Source: Pararhizobium sp.
GTDB lineage: Bacteria > Pseudomonadota > Alphaproteobacteria > Rhizobiales > Rhizobiaceae
Direction of reading: 5' to 3'
Length of the DNA stretch: 64,000 nt
NCBI GenBank assembly: GCA_017794825.1
Contig: CP051237.1
Coordinates: forward strand, 1,488,001-1,552,000
In this document: piece by piece, positions 50,439 to 60,176 of the stretch
Position numbering within the stretch: position 1 is the first letter of the stretch
Layout of the letters: every line of letters starts with the position of its first letter
Made by a program: the position numbers and the translations under genes
Notes under the pieces: generated by a model
Databases searched by the model: none
The model's input: only the letters and a program-made list of their open reading frames with translations
Told to the model about the DNA's origin: nothing

Positions 50439-52097
50439 ATGGATTGTGATGTGGGGATTGTCGGCGGCGGGCCGTTTGGCCTGATGCTCGCCAACGAGCT
50501 TGGGTGGCGCGGCGTCTCCGCCATACTGTTTGACGCGAAACCGTCGACGGCGTTCAATCCGCAGGCCAACGCGACGCAGGCGCGGACGATGGAGCACTAT
50601 CGCCGCCTCGGATTTTCGGACGAGATCAGGGCACTCGGCATGCCGGAGGATTTTCCGACCGACATCGCCTATTTCACCCGCTATGCGAAACACGAACTGG
50701 CGCGTTTCCGGCTGCCCTCGGCGCGAGAGGCAAAGAGCCGCATCGCCTCGCTGGGCGGTTCCTGGAGCGCGGCCGAGATGCCGCACCGCGTGTCGCAGAA
50801 ATTCGTCGAACAGGTGCTTCGAAACCATGCCGAAAAGCTCGACGGCGTTTCAGTTCATTACGGCTGGAAGGTCGACAATTTCGAAGACAACGCAGACGGC
50901 GTCGCCATCGAGGCGGAAGAGGTCGGGACGGGATCGCGCCGCACGATAAGATGTCGGTATCTGGCGGCCGGCGACGGCGCGCGCAGCTTTGTCCGGCGCC
51001 GGTTGGGATATAGCATGGGGGGCGAAACCGGCGTCGTGCGCGATTTCTTCGGCGGACGGATGTTTGCGCTCTATCTGCGCTGCCCGGATTTCTACAAGGC
51101 CTCGCCGTTTGCGCCTGCCTGGATGAACGTGACGTTCAACGCGCAGCGGCGCGCCTTCATGGCTGCGGTCGACGGGCGCGGCGAGTTCGCCTTCCACACC
51201 CAGCTTCGCGATGGCGAGGACGCGGATGCGATGAGCGACGACGAGGCGCTGGAAGTGTTCCGCTCGGCGGTCGGGCGCCCGGTCGACGCGGAAATCCTGT
51301 CACGCGGAACATGGACGGCCGGCCATGCGCTGGTGGCGGAGCGGTTCGCCGCAGGCCGGGTTTTCCTCGGTGGCGACGCCGTGCATCTGTTCACACCCGC
51401 CGGCGGTCTCGGCTACAACACGGCGATCGACGATGCGGTCAATCTCGGCTGGAAGCTCGCCGCCGTCGTCAAGGGAATAGCGCCTTCTGAACTCCTCGAC
51501 AGCTACGAAATCGAGCGGCGACCGGTGGCGATCCGCAACACCGGTTTCGCCCGGAAGTTTGCGGAATCGCTGGGCAACTACAAGCCGCAAACGGGTCTGG
51601 AGGACGATACCGACGAAGGCGCCCGGCTACGCCAGGAGGCCGGCGCCTATCTCGAGGCGCATGGCCGGGCGGAGTTCAACATTCCGGGCGTTACCTTTGG
51701 CGCGCGCTATGACGGCTCTCCGATCATTGTCAGTGAAGCGCGCGAACCGGTCGAAGATAGGCCGGACCAGTATGCGCCGACCGCATCGCCGGGCGGGCGC
51801 GCGCCGCATTTCTGGTTCGACGAGACCACTTCGCTCTACGATCTGTTCGGCTTCGAGTGGACGCTGCTGCGCCTCGGCAAGGATGCGCCGGAGGCGGCAA
51901 GCCTGATCGCCGGGGCAGAGCGTCGCGGCATGTCGCTAAAAGTTCTGGACATTGACGATCCGGAAGTAGCCGCCTTGTACGAGGCGCCGCTTGCCCTTGT
52001 ACGGCCCGATCAGATCGTGGCCTGGCGGGGAGCGGATGACCGGGAAGCACGCTTCGTCCTGGACACGGTTTCGGGGCGCCGCACAGCCGCCGACTGA
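50439..52097 (+). CDS. FAD-dependent aromatic monooxygenase (MhpA-like)
   Basis: 552 residues from the ATG at 50439, with GGAG 8 bp upstream. FAD-binding CDVGIVGGGPFGLMLANELGWRG opens the protein. The DG motif is in AAGDGARSFVRRRLG, and the second FAD motif is RVFLGGDAVHLFTPAGGLGYNTAIDDAVNLGWKLAAV. The C-terminal thioredoxin-like domain (FGFEWTLLRLGKDAPEA...LALVRPDQIVAWRG) is as in 3-(3-hydroxyphenyl)propionate and phenol hydroxylases. It inserts one oxygen atom into an aromatic ring. No ring-cleavage genes are adjacent, so the substrate is unknown. Confidence 0.9.
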   Translation: MDCDVGIVGGGPFGLMLANELGWRGVSAILFDAKPSTAFNPQANATQARTMEHYRRLGFSDEIRALGMPEDFPTDIAYFTRYAKHELARFRLPSAREAKSRIASLGGSWSAAEMPHRVSQKFVEQVLRNHAEKLDGVSVHYGWKVDNFEDNADGVAIEAEEVGTGSRRTIRCRYLAAGDGARSFVRRRLGYSMGGETGVVRDFFGGRMFALYLRCPDFYKASPFAPAWMNVTFNAQRRAFMAAVDGRGEFAFHTQLRDGEDADAMSDDEALEVFRSAVGRPVDAEILSRGTWTAGHALVAERFAAGRVFLGGDAVHLFTPAGGLGYNTAIDDAVNLGWKLAAVVKGIAPSELLDSYEIERRPVAIRNTGFARKFAESLGNYKPQTGLEDDTDEGARLRQEAGAYLEAHGRAEFNIPGVTFGARYDGSPIIVSEAREPVEDRPDQYAPTASPGGRAPHFWFDETTSLYDLFGFEWTLLRLGKDAPEAASLIAGAERRGMSLKVLDIDDPEVAALYEAPLALVRPDQIVAWRGADDREARFVLDTVSGRRTAAD

Positions 52098-52163
52098 AGC
52101 GTGACCGATGGACAAAGTCACGTTCCGGCTTTCCTTGCGCCCTCGAATCTCCGATGATGCGCC

Positions 52164-54029
52164 ATGGCCGTCAAACTTCTTTCAGAGACGCTGATAAACC
52201 AGATCGCCGCCGGTGAAGTGATCGAGCGGCCGGCGAGCGTCGTCAAGGAACTGGTCGAGAACGCGATCGACGCCGGGGCCAAGCGAATCGAGGTCGCGAC
52301 GGCCGCAGGCGGCAAGTCGCTGATCCGCGTGACGGACAATGGCTGCGGCATGGGGCCGGAAGATCTGGGGCTTGCGGTGCAGCGCCACTGCACATCGAAG
52401 ATCGACGGGGATCTCGATCATATCTCGACGCTCGGCTTTCGCGGCGAGGCGCTGCCGTCGATCGGATCGGTCGCAAAACTTCGGATCCAGAGTCGGCCGG
52501 ACGGCACTGACACCGGTTTCGAGGTTCGGGTGGAAGGCGGCCGGCTGTCAGAGCCCCGACCCTCGCCCGGCAACAAGGGCACGATCGTCGAGGTTCGGGA
52601 CCTGTTCTTCGCCACGCCTGCGCGTCTGAAATTCATGAAGAGCGAGCGCGCCGAGACCGGCGCGATCACCGAGGTCGTGCGCCGCATGGCGATCGCGTTT
52701 CCGCAAATACGCTTCGCGCTTTCCGGCCCCGACCGGACCAGCCTTGAATTCCCGGCGACGGAGGATGACCGCCTCGCCCGCATCGCCCAGATTCTCGGCC
52801 GTGACTTCAAGGACAATGCGATCGCGCTGGACGCTGTCAGGGAAGACGTCCGGCTTACAGGCTTTGCCTGTGTGCCGACATTCAACAGGGGCAATTCGCT
52901 GCACCAGTACATGTTCGTGAACGGCCGGCCGGTGCAGGACAAGCTGCTGATTTCGGCGATCCGCGGCGCCTATGCCGACACAGTCCCGCGCGGGCGCTAT
53001 CCGGTCGCGACGCTCTTCGTCGAACTCGATCCGGCGCTGGTGGACGTCAATGTGCATCCGGCAAAGGCCGATGTCCGGTTCCGCGACCCGGGGCTCGTGC
53101 GCGGTCTTATCGTCGGCGCGATCCGGGAGGCCCTGACGCGCGAAGGCGGCCGCGCCTCGACGCTGGGCGCCGAGGGGATGATCCAGGCCTTTCGACCAGG
53201 TTTTGGACCGCAATCCGCCGCGCCGCAAGGCCGGCCTTCCGGGTTCGGGACGCCGCCTGCGTTCCGTGGCGGGCAAGGTCCGCAGAATTACGCGATGGAG
53301 CGGTCGCCCTATCGTCCCCTGCAGACAACGGCGGTGACGGGTTTCGCGGAAGCGCAGCAGGCCGTGTTTGACGACCTCGCTCGGCCGAGCGCCCGCGGCG
53401 AGACCGCGCCAGACAACGGCCATGCGACCTATGCAGACGAGGCGACCGACCATCCACTGGGCGCTGCGCGGGCGCAACTGCACGAGAACTACATCGTCGC
53501 CCAGACCCGCAACGGCCTCGCCGTGATCGACCAGCACGCGGCGCACGAACGCCTGGTCTACGAGGCGCTGAAGCAGTCCCTGCACGCGAACAGGACGCCG
53601 TCGCAGGTTCTGCTCATTCCGGAGATCGTCGACCTTGCCGAGGAGGATTGCGACCGGTTCATGGCCCACGCCGACGCCTTTGCGGAACTCGGGCTCGTGG
53701 TCGAACGCTTTGGGCCCGGCGCGCTGGCCGTGCGCGAGACGCCTGCAATCCTGGGCGAGATCGACGCCGCCGGCCTTGTGCGTCAGTTTGCCGACGACAT
53801 TGCCGAGTGGGACGACGCCAGCGGATTGAAGTCGCGGATCGACCATGTCGCAGCGACGATGGCCTGCCATGGCTCGGTGCGATCCGGCAGACGGCTGACG
53901 ATCGAGGAAATGAACACGCTTCTGCGCCAAATGGAAGCGACGCCGGGCTCCGGCCAGTGCAATCACGGCCGCCCGACCTATATTGAACTGAAACTATCTG
54001 ATATTGAGAAACTGTTCGGCCGGCGATAG
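52164..54029 (+). CDS. mutL: DNA mismatch repair protein MutL
   Basis: 621 residues. The GHKL ATPase blocks are clear: [52 protein letters not shown] and [24 protein letters not shown] proline/glycine-rich linker (about residues 335–420) joins the C-terminal dimerisation domain ([53 protein letters not shown]). The endonuclease-type DQHAAHER block and a CNHGRP zinc-type block are present, as in MutL proteins with nicking activity. It couples mismatch recognition by MutS to strand removal. Confidence 0.97.
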   Translation: MAVKLLSETLINQIAAGEVIERPASVVKELVENAIDAGAKRIEVATAAGGKSLIRVTDNGCGMGPEDLGLAVQRHCTSKIDGDLDHISTLGFRGEALPSIGSVAKLRIQSRPDGTDTGFEVRVEGGRLSEPRPSPGNKGTIVEVRDLFFATPARLKFMKSERAETGAITEVVRRMAIAFPQIRFALSGPDRTSLEFPATEDDRLARIAQILGRDFKDNAIALDAVREDVRLTGFACVPTFNRGNSLHQYMFVNGRPVQDKLLISAIRGAYADTVPRGRYPVATLFVELDPALVDVNVHPAKADVRFRDPGLVRGLIVGAIREALTREGGRASTLGAEGMIQAFRPGFGPQSAAPQGRPSGFGTPPAFRGGQGPQNYAMERSPYRPLQTTAVTGFAEAQQAVFDDLARPSARGETAPDNGHATYADEATDHPLGAARAQLHENYIVAQTRNGLAVIDQHAAHERLVYEALKQSLHANRTPSQVLLIPEIVDLAEEDCDRFMAHADAFAELGLVVERFGPGALAVRETPAILGEIDAAGLVRQFADDIAEWDDASGLKSRIDHVAATMACHGSVRSGRRLTIEEMNTLLRQMEATPGSGQCNHGRPTYIELKLSDIEKLFGRR

Positions 54030-54069
54030 CAGATCCGACCGGCCCAGGAAGTCACGGCAGGGAAGCAGG

Positions 54070-54303
54070 ATGAACAAGTTTGAAGGACATGGATCGGGCG
54101 AAGCGAAGATCCGCTATCTCGACTCCGATTTCCAGGTCATCACGCCCGGTTCCTTTGTCCGCTGCGCGATTACCGGCGAATCCATTCCGCTGGAGGAACT
54201 GAAGTACTGGAGCGTGGCGCGACAGGAGCCTTATGTGAACGTAAACGCATCGGTCGAGGCGGACCGGATCGCCGGCGTATTGCCCAATCAGACCGGCGGC
54301 TGA
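54070..54303 (+). CDS. DUF2093 domain-containing protein
   Basis: 77 residues: GSGEAKIRYLDSDFQVITPGSFVRCAITGESIPLEELKYWSVARQEPYVN is the DUF2093 core, a small domain of unknown function in alphaproteobacteria. It follows mutL by 40 bp on the same strand, and its end lies 7 bp from the end of lpxK, as is usual in Rhizobiales genomes. The two sequences CAITGE and W–R–EPY are probably structural. No function is known. Confidence 0.88.
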   Translation: MNKFEGHGSGEAKIRYLDSDFQVITPGSFVRCAITGESIPLEELKYWSVARQEPYVNVNASVEADRIAGVLPNQTGG

Positions 54304-54310
54304 TTTCGGA

Positions 54311-55336
54311 TCAGGAAATTCTGCGCTTTCTGAAGTTTTCCCGTGCTTCCTCGATGATCCGGCGCCCGAGATCGGGCAGATCGAATTTCAATTGAACGTC
54401 GAGCACCTCGGACCGTGACGCGAGTTCCGGCGTTTCTCCGCCGGCGTGTCTCAGGCGCGCCATGTCCTTTGACGTGGTGACGAGCTGCAGATCGTTGCGT
54501 CTGGCGAGATCGAGCAGGTCCGCCATCTCGTCCTCGTTGAGACTGTGATGGTCTCCGAAAGTGCGCGTCAGCTCCACCTTGGCGCCGACTGTTTCCAGAC
54601 TGTGAAAAAACTTTCCCGGATCGCCGATTCCAGCCCAGGCCAGGAACCGTTTGCCACGAAACGACTTCGGCTTGAGCGGCTTTAGATGCGCCTCGTAAAC
54701 GGGCTTCGCCGCCCGCCCTGCCATGCGCACAACGCGGTCGGCAGCGTCTCCGTCTCCGATCACCAGGAGGCCGTCGGCGTTGCGTATCTGATCGAGAAGC
54801 GGCGCACGCACCGGACCGGCGGGCAGAATATGCCCGTTTCCGACGCCGCGGCGGGCGTCGATGACGAGAAGCGCGTAGTCGAAGGCCAGCCTGGCGCTCT
54901 GGAAGCCATCGTCCATGATGATCAGGTCGACGCCCTTTTCTATCAGGAGCTCTGCGCCGTCGACGCGCCTGGGGGCCATGACCGTCGGCGCCTTTGCGGC
55001 CAGCAGCAGCGGTTCGTCGCCGACTTCCGTTGCATAGTGGTGCGACGGATCGACAAGCGTCGTTTCGCGAAGCGCGCCGCCGTAGCCGCGCGTCAGGAAA
55101 CCCGGTTTCAGCCGCATGGCGCGGGCGATGTCGGCAAGCGCGAGCGCCGTCGGCGTCTTGCCGGCTCCGCCCACCGTCAGGTTGCCGATGCAGATCACCG
55201 GACAGTCGACCGGCGCGCGCGGCGCATGGCGCATGCGGATCGCCGCGCCGAATCCATACAGGAACGCCAGCGGCGAGAGGCTCCAGGCGCGCCAGTCCGA
55301 TCGCGCCCACCAGAATGGCGGGGCTTCGCTCACCAT
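54311..55336 (-). CDS. lpxK: Tetraacyldisaccharide 4'-kinase
   Basis: 341 residues. An N-terminal membrane-associating helix (PLAFLYGFGAAI) is followed by Walker A GNLTVGGAGKTPT, GFLTRGYGG, and the Asp block IIMDDGFQ typical of LpxK. It phosphorylates the 4' position of the lipid A precursor at the inner membrane. It starts 7 bp inside the end of waaA and shares its operon. The start MVSEAPPFWW is chosen because family members begin with an aromatic stretch of this kind; longer frames lie inside waaA. Confidence 0.95.
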   Translation of the reverse strand: MVSEAPPFWWARSDWRAWSLSPLAFLYGFGAAIRMRHAPRAPVDCPVICIGNLTVGGAGKTPTALALADIARAMRLKPGFLTRGYGGALRETTLVDPSHHYATEVGDEPLLLAAKAPTVMAPRRVDGAELLIEKGVDLIIMDDGFQSARLAFDYALLVIDARRGVGNGHILPAGPVRAPLLDQIRNADGLLVIGDGDAADRVVRMAGRAAKPVYEAHLKPLKPKSFRGKRFLAWAGIGDPGKFFHSLETVGAKVELTRTFGDHHSLNEDEMADLLDLARRNDLQLVTTSKDMARLRHAGGETPELASRSEVLDVQLKFDLPDLGRRIIEEARENFRKRRIS

Positions 55337-56655
55337 GGACGGCGCTGTCCGTTGCTTTTCTGAAGCTGGGCCTGGACCATCAGCGGCTTGATATAGGGCT
55401 CCAGCGCACGGATGGTCTTGGGCAGCGCGCCGCTCATTTCCTCGATTGTCTTGGCGGCGGCCGCGCACATGTCGCGGCGCACCTTCTCGTTGCTCATGAG
55501 ATAGTCGACCGACTGGATCAGCATGTCGCGGTCCCGCACCAGCCGGGCGCCGCCGCGTTTCAAGAGGCTCCGGTAACTCTCGCGGAAATTCTGAACGTTG
55601 CGGCCCGACAGGATCGCACAGCCGAGGGCGGCCGGCTCCATCGGGTTCTGGCCGCCTTCGCCGGTGAGCGAGCGTCCGACGAACGCGATGCTCGCAAGGC
55701 TGAGATAGTAGCCCATCTCGCCGATCGTATCGCCGAGATAGACATCGGTGTTCTGGGTAACGACTTCGCCGCGCGAGCGCCGGGCGACGATCAGGCCGCG
55801 CGACTTGATGAGGTTCTCGATATCATCGGCCCTCTCCGGATGACGCGGCACGATGACGGTGACGAGGTCGTATTTTTGCATGAGCGCTTCATGCACGTCG
55901 ATGGCGATTTCCTCTTCACCCGCGTGCGTGGAAACGGCCGCCCAGACAGGCCGGTCGCCGATGCGCAACTGCATCTTGCGCAGCGCCTCGGCGTCGAAGG
56001 GCAGCGGCGCCACGTCCGCCTTGAGATTGCCGGAAATGGTGATCGGCCGGGCGCCAAGCGCGTGAAAGCGCTCGGCGTCGAGATCCGACTGGGCGACGAC
56101 CAGAGACAGATTTTCGAAAAGCGCTTCCGCCAGGCTCGGCCGTTTGCTCCAGCTCGAAAAGGACCGGTCCGAAAGCCGGCCGTTCACGAGGACCTGGGGC
56201 ATCTTGCGCGCGCCGAGCTCGAGAATCGTCATCGGCCAGATCTCGGATTCGGCGATCACGGCGAGATCGGGCTTCCAGTAGTCGAGGAAACGGGAAATGG
56301 CCGGCTTGAGATCGAGCGGCACATATTGATGGATGACGAGGTTGCCGAGACGTTCCCGCGCAACGGATGCGGAGGTGACGGTGCCTGTCGTCAGGATGAC
56401 GCTGATGCCGCGGCTGCGCACCTCACGGATCAGCGGCACGACGGCGTTGGTTTCGCCGACGCTGGCGGCATGGAACCAGACGATGGGACCATCGGGCCGC
56501 TCCACGCTCGCATAACCATAGCGTTCAAGCCGGCGCGCCCGCTCTTCCTTGCCCTTGGTCGCCCGCACCGCAAGGTAGCTGCCGATAAAGGGATAGATGC
56601 CTGCCCCGGTCCAGCGATAGGCGGTCAGAGCAACGCGCGCCCAGGTATGGCTCAT
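55330..56655 (-). CDS. waaA: 3-deoxy-D-manno-octulosonic acid (Kdo) transferase
   Basis: 441 residues of GT family 30. The N-terminal membrane segment and KEERARRLERYGYASVERPDGPIVWFHAASVGETNAV (with the catalytic Glu in ASVGE) are typical. FLDYWKPDLAVIAESEIWPM and the C-terminal donor-binding ESYRSLLKRGGARLV / GGQNPMEPAALGCAI complete the fold. WaaA adds Kdo to the lipid A precursor. The gene overlaps its neighbours on both sides (4 and 7 bp), showing a tight lipid A–core operon. Confidence 0.95.
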   Translation of the reverse strand: MSHTWARVALTAYRWTGAGIYPFIGSYLAVRATKGKEERARRLERYGYASVERPDGPIVWFHAASVGETNAVVPLIREVRSRGISVILTTGTVTSASVARERLGNLVIHQYVPLDLKPAISRFLDYWKPDLAVIAESEIWPMTILELGARKMPQVLVNGRLSDRSFSSWSKRPSLAEALFENLSLVVAQSDLDAERFHALGARPITISGNLKADVAPLPFDAEALRKMQLRIGDRPVWAAVSTHAGEEEIAIDVHEALMQKYDLVTVIVPRHPERADDIENLIKSRGLIVARRSRGEVVTQNTDVYLGDTIGEMGYYLSLASIAFVGRSLTGEGGQNPMEPAALGCAILSGRNVQNFRESYRSLLKRGGARLVRDRDMLIQSVDYLMSNEKVRRDMCAAAAKTIEEMSGALPKTIRALEPYIKPLMVQAQLQKSNGQRRPW

Positions 56656-57410
56656 TCACGCACTCCAACGGCCTCGTAGGCTTGGCTCGTCACCCGATTC
56701 ATCTCTTCAGTCAATATCTTTCGGAATTCCTGCAATTCCTCCTCCGACGAATTGCGCGGAACGTAAACAGGGTCTCCGATCTTAAGGCAACCCCGGCCAA
56801 ATGGCAGATTTATGGTGGTCTTATCCCATGTTTTCTTGAAAACATAGTGATTGCTGGTTGCAAGGGCGATCGGAAAGATCGGCCGGCCCGAAAGTTTCGC
56901 CAGCATCACGATGCCCTCGCTCGCCTGACGCGGCGTGCTTTTCGAGATATCGGCTATGATGGTGATGTTGTAACCGTCGCGAATGGCGCGGATCAGCCCG
57001 CGCAGGGCCTGGGCGCCGCCTTTCTGATTCCGGAAGTAGCTGGGCCTGCCGCCCGACCCACGGACGGTCTTGACGCCGTTGAGCTCCAGGATGCGCGCGT
57101 TGATCTCCGCGTCCGTGCTTCTGGACACCAGGGCCGCAACCGGTTCGCTCTTCGGACGATGATAGGGGATGAGATATTGCTGCCCGTGCCACATCGCGAA
57201 GATGCCGGGCCGCATGCCTTCCGATTTCTGCACGAAATCGTCGGATTCCGGCACGAACCTGTTGGTCCGGTGGATGAATGTCAGCAGCCCGTGGATGAAC
57301 CAGGAGACAATCGTGAGAAAAACATTCGAATGCAGCAGCCCGCGAAGCGGACGCCGCTTCCTGCGCCTGTGGGCGACATCACCGTCAGGGGGCCTTGTTT
57401 CGGAACTCAT
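56652..57410 (-). CDS. DUF374 lysophospholipid acyltransferase family protein
   Basis: 252 residues from ATG 57410. A membrane helix (LTIVSWFIHGLLTFIHRTNRF) precedes the acyltransferase-like core: IFAMWHGQQYLIPYHRP (His in WHG), ALVSRSTDAEIN, GSGGRPSYFRNQKGGAQALRGLIR and ITIIADISKSTPRQASEGIVMLAKLSGRPIFPIALA. The family is related to LpxL-type enzymes. Next to waaA in rhizobia, homologues are thought to act in lipid A or envelope lipid acylation. The catalytic HxxxxD is not exact (HGQQYL), so activity needs testing. Confidence 0.85.
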   Translation of the reverse strand: MSSETRPPDGDVAHRRRKRRPLRGLLHSNVFLTIVSWFIHGLLTFIHRTNRFVPESDDFVQKSEGMRPGIFAMWHGQQYLIPYHRPKSEPVAALVSRSTDAEINARILELNGVKTVRGSGGRPSYFRNQKGGAQALRGLIRAIRDGYNITIIADISKSTPRQASEGIVMLAKLSGRPIFPIALATSNHYVFKKTWDKTTINLPFGRGCLKIGDPVYVPRNSSEEELQEFRKILTEEMNRVTSQAYEAVGVRE

Positions 57411-57506
57411 CAGCGATCGTTCATCCGCCAGCAAAAAACACGACGCCCGGCTCCACGACCGGACATGGGCAAAATCTCGCCGCCGGTTCACACAGCCAAA
57501 AACGCC

Positions 57507-57749
57507 CTAAAGGCTGGTAGAATCATCATCTTCCGGATTCAAGAGCTTATGCATGTGAACAATGAAATAACGCATATGCGCATTGTCGACCGTCTGCTGC
57601 GCCTTGGCCTTCCAGGCCACGAGCGCCGACTTGTAATCGGGGTAGATCCCGACAATGTCCAGGTCGTCCAGATCACGGAACCGGACATGCTTCAGATCTT
57701 CAAGTTCCCCTCCGAAAACCAGATGAAGCAGTTGCTTGTTTTCCTGCGT
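57507..57749 (-). CDS. DUF4170 domain-containing protein
   Basis: 80 residues: HLVFGGELEDLKHVRFRDLDDLDIVGIYPDYKSALVAWKAKAQQTVDNAHMRYFIVHMHKLL is the DUF4170 core, a small alphaproteobacterial protein of unknown role. It sits between the nucleotidase and the acyltransferase genes in the conserved lipid A operon order. MTQENKQ is taken as start because the codon five residues upstream lacks a better ribosome binding site. The conservation of its position suggests a link with envelope synthesis. Confidence 0.85.
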   Translation of the reverse strand, partial: TQENKQLLHLVFGGELEDLKHVRFRDLDDLDIVGIYPDYKSALVAWKAKAQQTVDNAHMRYFIVHMHKLLNPEDDDSTSL

Positions 57750-57840
57750 CATGGCCGACTCCATTGTTCAACCGGTAAAATTCAACGCCGTTGCACCACA
57801 GCAGTATGACGCCGGGATTGTGCAATGCAAGTGACGCAGT

Positions 57841-58617
57841 CTACAACTCGACGCCGTCCAGTTCACTCTTCAGCGTCGACATCATGCCGTTGGCGGCGGC
57901 GATCAGCACCTCATGCCTGGTTGTCGCGCGATCGTAGCCCGGCGCATTGCCGTTCATGTCGACGAGGCTGCCGCCGGCCTGTCTCAGGATGATGTCGGCG
58001 GCTGCGATGTCCCAGTCATTGGCGTTCGCCTTGACGAGGGTGGCCGATAGCCTGCCGTCGGCGACCATGGCGAGCCTGTAGGCCAGCGAAGGAATGTAGA
58101 CTTCGTGCACAATTGCGGCGAGAGGACCGCCGGACAGTTTTTTCATGATCGACTTGGGCGCGGCGACACGACCCTCGAAACCCTGCGTCGACACCGATAT
58201 CGGCTGGCCGTTCTTCATGGCCGGGCTGCCGACCGCGGCCTCGAAATATTCGTCGCGCGCAGGACAGGCGAGCACGCCGGCCTGCGGAACACCGTCGTGG
58301 ACAACGCCGATGCTTACACACCATTTGTCCTGCCCGCTGACGAAGCCGCGGGTTCCGTCGAGCGGGTCGACCACGAACACAGGCGCTCCGGCCAGCCGCG
58401 ACATGTCATCGGCGCTTTCTTCCGAGAGCCAGCCGTAGTCCGGCCTGCTGCGGCCCAGCGTCTCCTGCAGATAGTCGTTGACGGCGATGTCGGCCTCGGA
58501 GACCGGGGAGGTTCCGTCCTTGTACCAGACATCGGGGTCCTGTCGGAAATAACCCATGGCGATCGACGCCGCCTCACGGGCGGCGTCCCGGATGAGCGCC
58601 AGATCGCTTGTCGACAT
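57841..58617 (-). CDS. cysQ: 3'(2'),5'-bisphosphate nucleotidase CysQ / inositol monophosphatase family
   Basis: 258 residues. Metal-binding WLSEESADD (Glu), FVVDPLDGTRGFVSGQDKWCVSIGVV (DPLDGT motif) and ANANDWDIAAADIILRQAGGSLVD (WDIAA motif) are intact. The family hydrolyses PAP/PAPS or inositol phosphates; the overall pattern and its place in the lipid A operon fit the rhizobial CysQ-like protein. It begins 2 bp before the stop of the PmbA-like gene. Substrate choice between PAP and inositol phosphate cannot be decided from the sequence. Confidence 0.85.
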   Translation of the reverse strand: MSTSDLALIRDAAREAASIAMGYFRQDPDVWYKDGTSPVSEADIAVNDYLQETLGRSRPDYGWLSEESADDMSRLAGAPVFVVDPLDGTRGFVSGQDKWCVSIGVVHDGVPQAGVLACPARDEYFEAAVGSPAMKNGQPISVSTQGFEGRVAAPKSIMKKLSGGPLAAIVHEVYIPSLAYRLAMVADGRLSATLVKANANDWDIAAADIILRQAGGSLVDMNGNAPGYDRATTRHEVLIAAANGMMSTLKSELDGVEL

Positions 58618-58619
58618 GT

Positions 58620-59966
58620 TCAGGTTCCCGCCAGCGTCATTCCCTCGATGACAAGGGTGGGCGAAGCTGTGGCGAAGCTTCTGTCGATGTCGTTGGCGGC
58701 CGTCATGCGCTTGAACATGTCCTTGAGATTCGACGCCACAGTGACCTCGGAAACCGGGTAGGTCAACTGTCCGTTTTCGATCCAGAATCCGGAAGCGCCG
58801 CGGCTATATTCCCCGGTGATCATGTTGACGCCCTGCCCGATCACTTCCGTGACGTAGAAACCTTTTTCGATGGCTCCAATGAGCTCTTCCGGCGAACGGC
58901 TGCCCGGCTCCAGGGCGAGATTGGTCGCAGACGGGCTGACGTTCACGCCGCTGCGCGCGCCGCGTCCGTTTGTCTTCATACCCAGCTCCCGGGCGGTGCC
59001 GGTGGACAGGAACCAGTGTCGCAGAACGCCGTCCCTGATCATTTCCAACCGTTCGCCCCGAACGCCCTCACCGTCGAACGGACGGGACGCCGAGCCCCGA
59101 ACGATCTGGGGATCGTCGGTAATGGTGATCGACGGAGACAGAACCTCCTGACCCATGCTGTCGCGAAAGAAGCTGGTTTTTCTGGCGACGGCCGCGCCAT
59201 TGATGGCGCCGCCGATATGGCCCGCAATGCCGCGCGCGACGCGCGGATCACAAACGATCGTAACGCCGGTTCCCGTCGCGGCCTTGCGCGGATTGAGACG
59301 ACGCACCGTTCGCTCGCCCGCGGAGCGACCGATCTTTTCCGGGCTTTCCAGCGCGTCGTAATAAACACCGCTGTCGAAGTCGTAGTCGCGTTCCATGCCG
59401 GTGCCCTCGCCGGCGATCACGCTGATCGAACGTCCGAAGCTGCTTCGCCGGTAGGCGCCGGAAAAGCCGTGCGACGTCACCAGCACCATGCCGACCATGC
59501 CGGTGGATGCTCCGGCGCCGGAAGAATTGCTGACGCCCGGCACCTCCAGCGCCGCATTCTCCATGGCGAGCGCCGCATCGGTCAATTCATCCGCTGTGAC
59601 CTCGGTCGCGTCGAACAGGTCCAGATCGGCAATGTCTCGCGCAAGATCATCCGGATCGGCGAGCGTGGCGAACGGATCTTCCGGAGAGACCCTCGCCATG
59701 GCCACGGCCCGTTCGGCAAGCGTCTTCATGTCCGCTCTGGCGTTCGCCGAAACGCTCGCCACCTGGTTTCCAACGAAGACACGCAACGAAAAGCTGTCGG
59801 CTTCCGAGGCGTCGGTGCTTTCCACCTTGCCCATCCGCACGCTCACGGAGACCGATTGTCCGCTGGCGACGACGGCGTCGGCCCGATCGGCGCCGGCGCG
59901 CCTCGCCTGCTCCACAAGCAATTCCGCCTTGCCCAACAATTCACTCGTCTTGTCCTGCTGTAACAT
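58620..59966 (-). CDS. pmbA: TldD/PmbA family metalloprotease-like protein (PmbA type)
   Basis: 448 residues. The PmbA type is shown by the N-terminal AELLVEQARRAGADRADAVVASGQSVSVSVRMGKVESTDASE, the middle RTVRRLNPRKAATGTGVTIVCDPRVARGIAGHIGGAINGAAVARKTSFF, and GVNMITGEYSRGASGFWIENGQLTYPVSEVTVASNLKDMF. PmbA lacks the HExxxH of its partner TldD; the TldD/E pair degrades or matures peptides. ATG 59966 is chosen over a TTG one codon upstream because GGAAAGG sits at better distance. It heads the lipid A operon. Confidence 0.92.
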   Translation of the reverse strand: MLQQDKTSELLGKAELLVEQARRAGADRADAVVASGQSVSVSVRMGKVESTDASEADSFSLRVFVGNQVASVSANARADMKTLAERAVAMARVSPEDPFATLADPDDLARDIADLDLFDATEVTADELTDAALAMENAALEVPGVSNSSGAGASTGMVGMVLVTSHGFSGAYRRSSFGRSISVIAGEGTGMERDYDFDSGVYYDALESPEKIGRSAGERTVRRLNPRKAATGTGVTIVCDPRVARGIAGHIGGAINGAAVARKTSFFRDSMGQEVLSPSITITDDPQIVRGSASRPFDGEGVRGERLEMIRDGVLRHWFLSTGTARELGMKTNGRGARSGVNVSPSATNLALEPGSRSPEELIGAIEKGFYVTEVIGQGVNMITGEYSRGASGFWIENGQLTYPVSEVTVASNLKDMFKRMTAANDIDRSFATASPTLVIEGMTLAGT

Positions 59967-60176
59967 CAATCAAGCCTTTCCGTTGGGCATCATGTATGGT
60001 CAAGCCGGTTCGGCATCAAGCACAAACCGTCCGAGAACACGGGACAACCGCCTGGCTCGCCGGCGATCTCCCCCAGACATGGGGAAAAATTCACCGTTAC
60101 CACTATATTGCCGTTAACAGGGGCTTTTCAAAACGTGTGGTAAACCAGACGCATCCAAAGCGAGGGACTGACATTC

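Noticed and set aside
54994..56679. Long plus-strand frame (561 codons) opposite lpxK and waaA
   Set aside because: High-GC antisense frame with no conserved blocks; both sense genes are certain.
58608..59963. Plus-strand 451-codon frame opposite pmbA
   Set aside because: Antisense shadow; the sense protein matches PmbA along its length.
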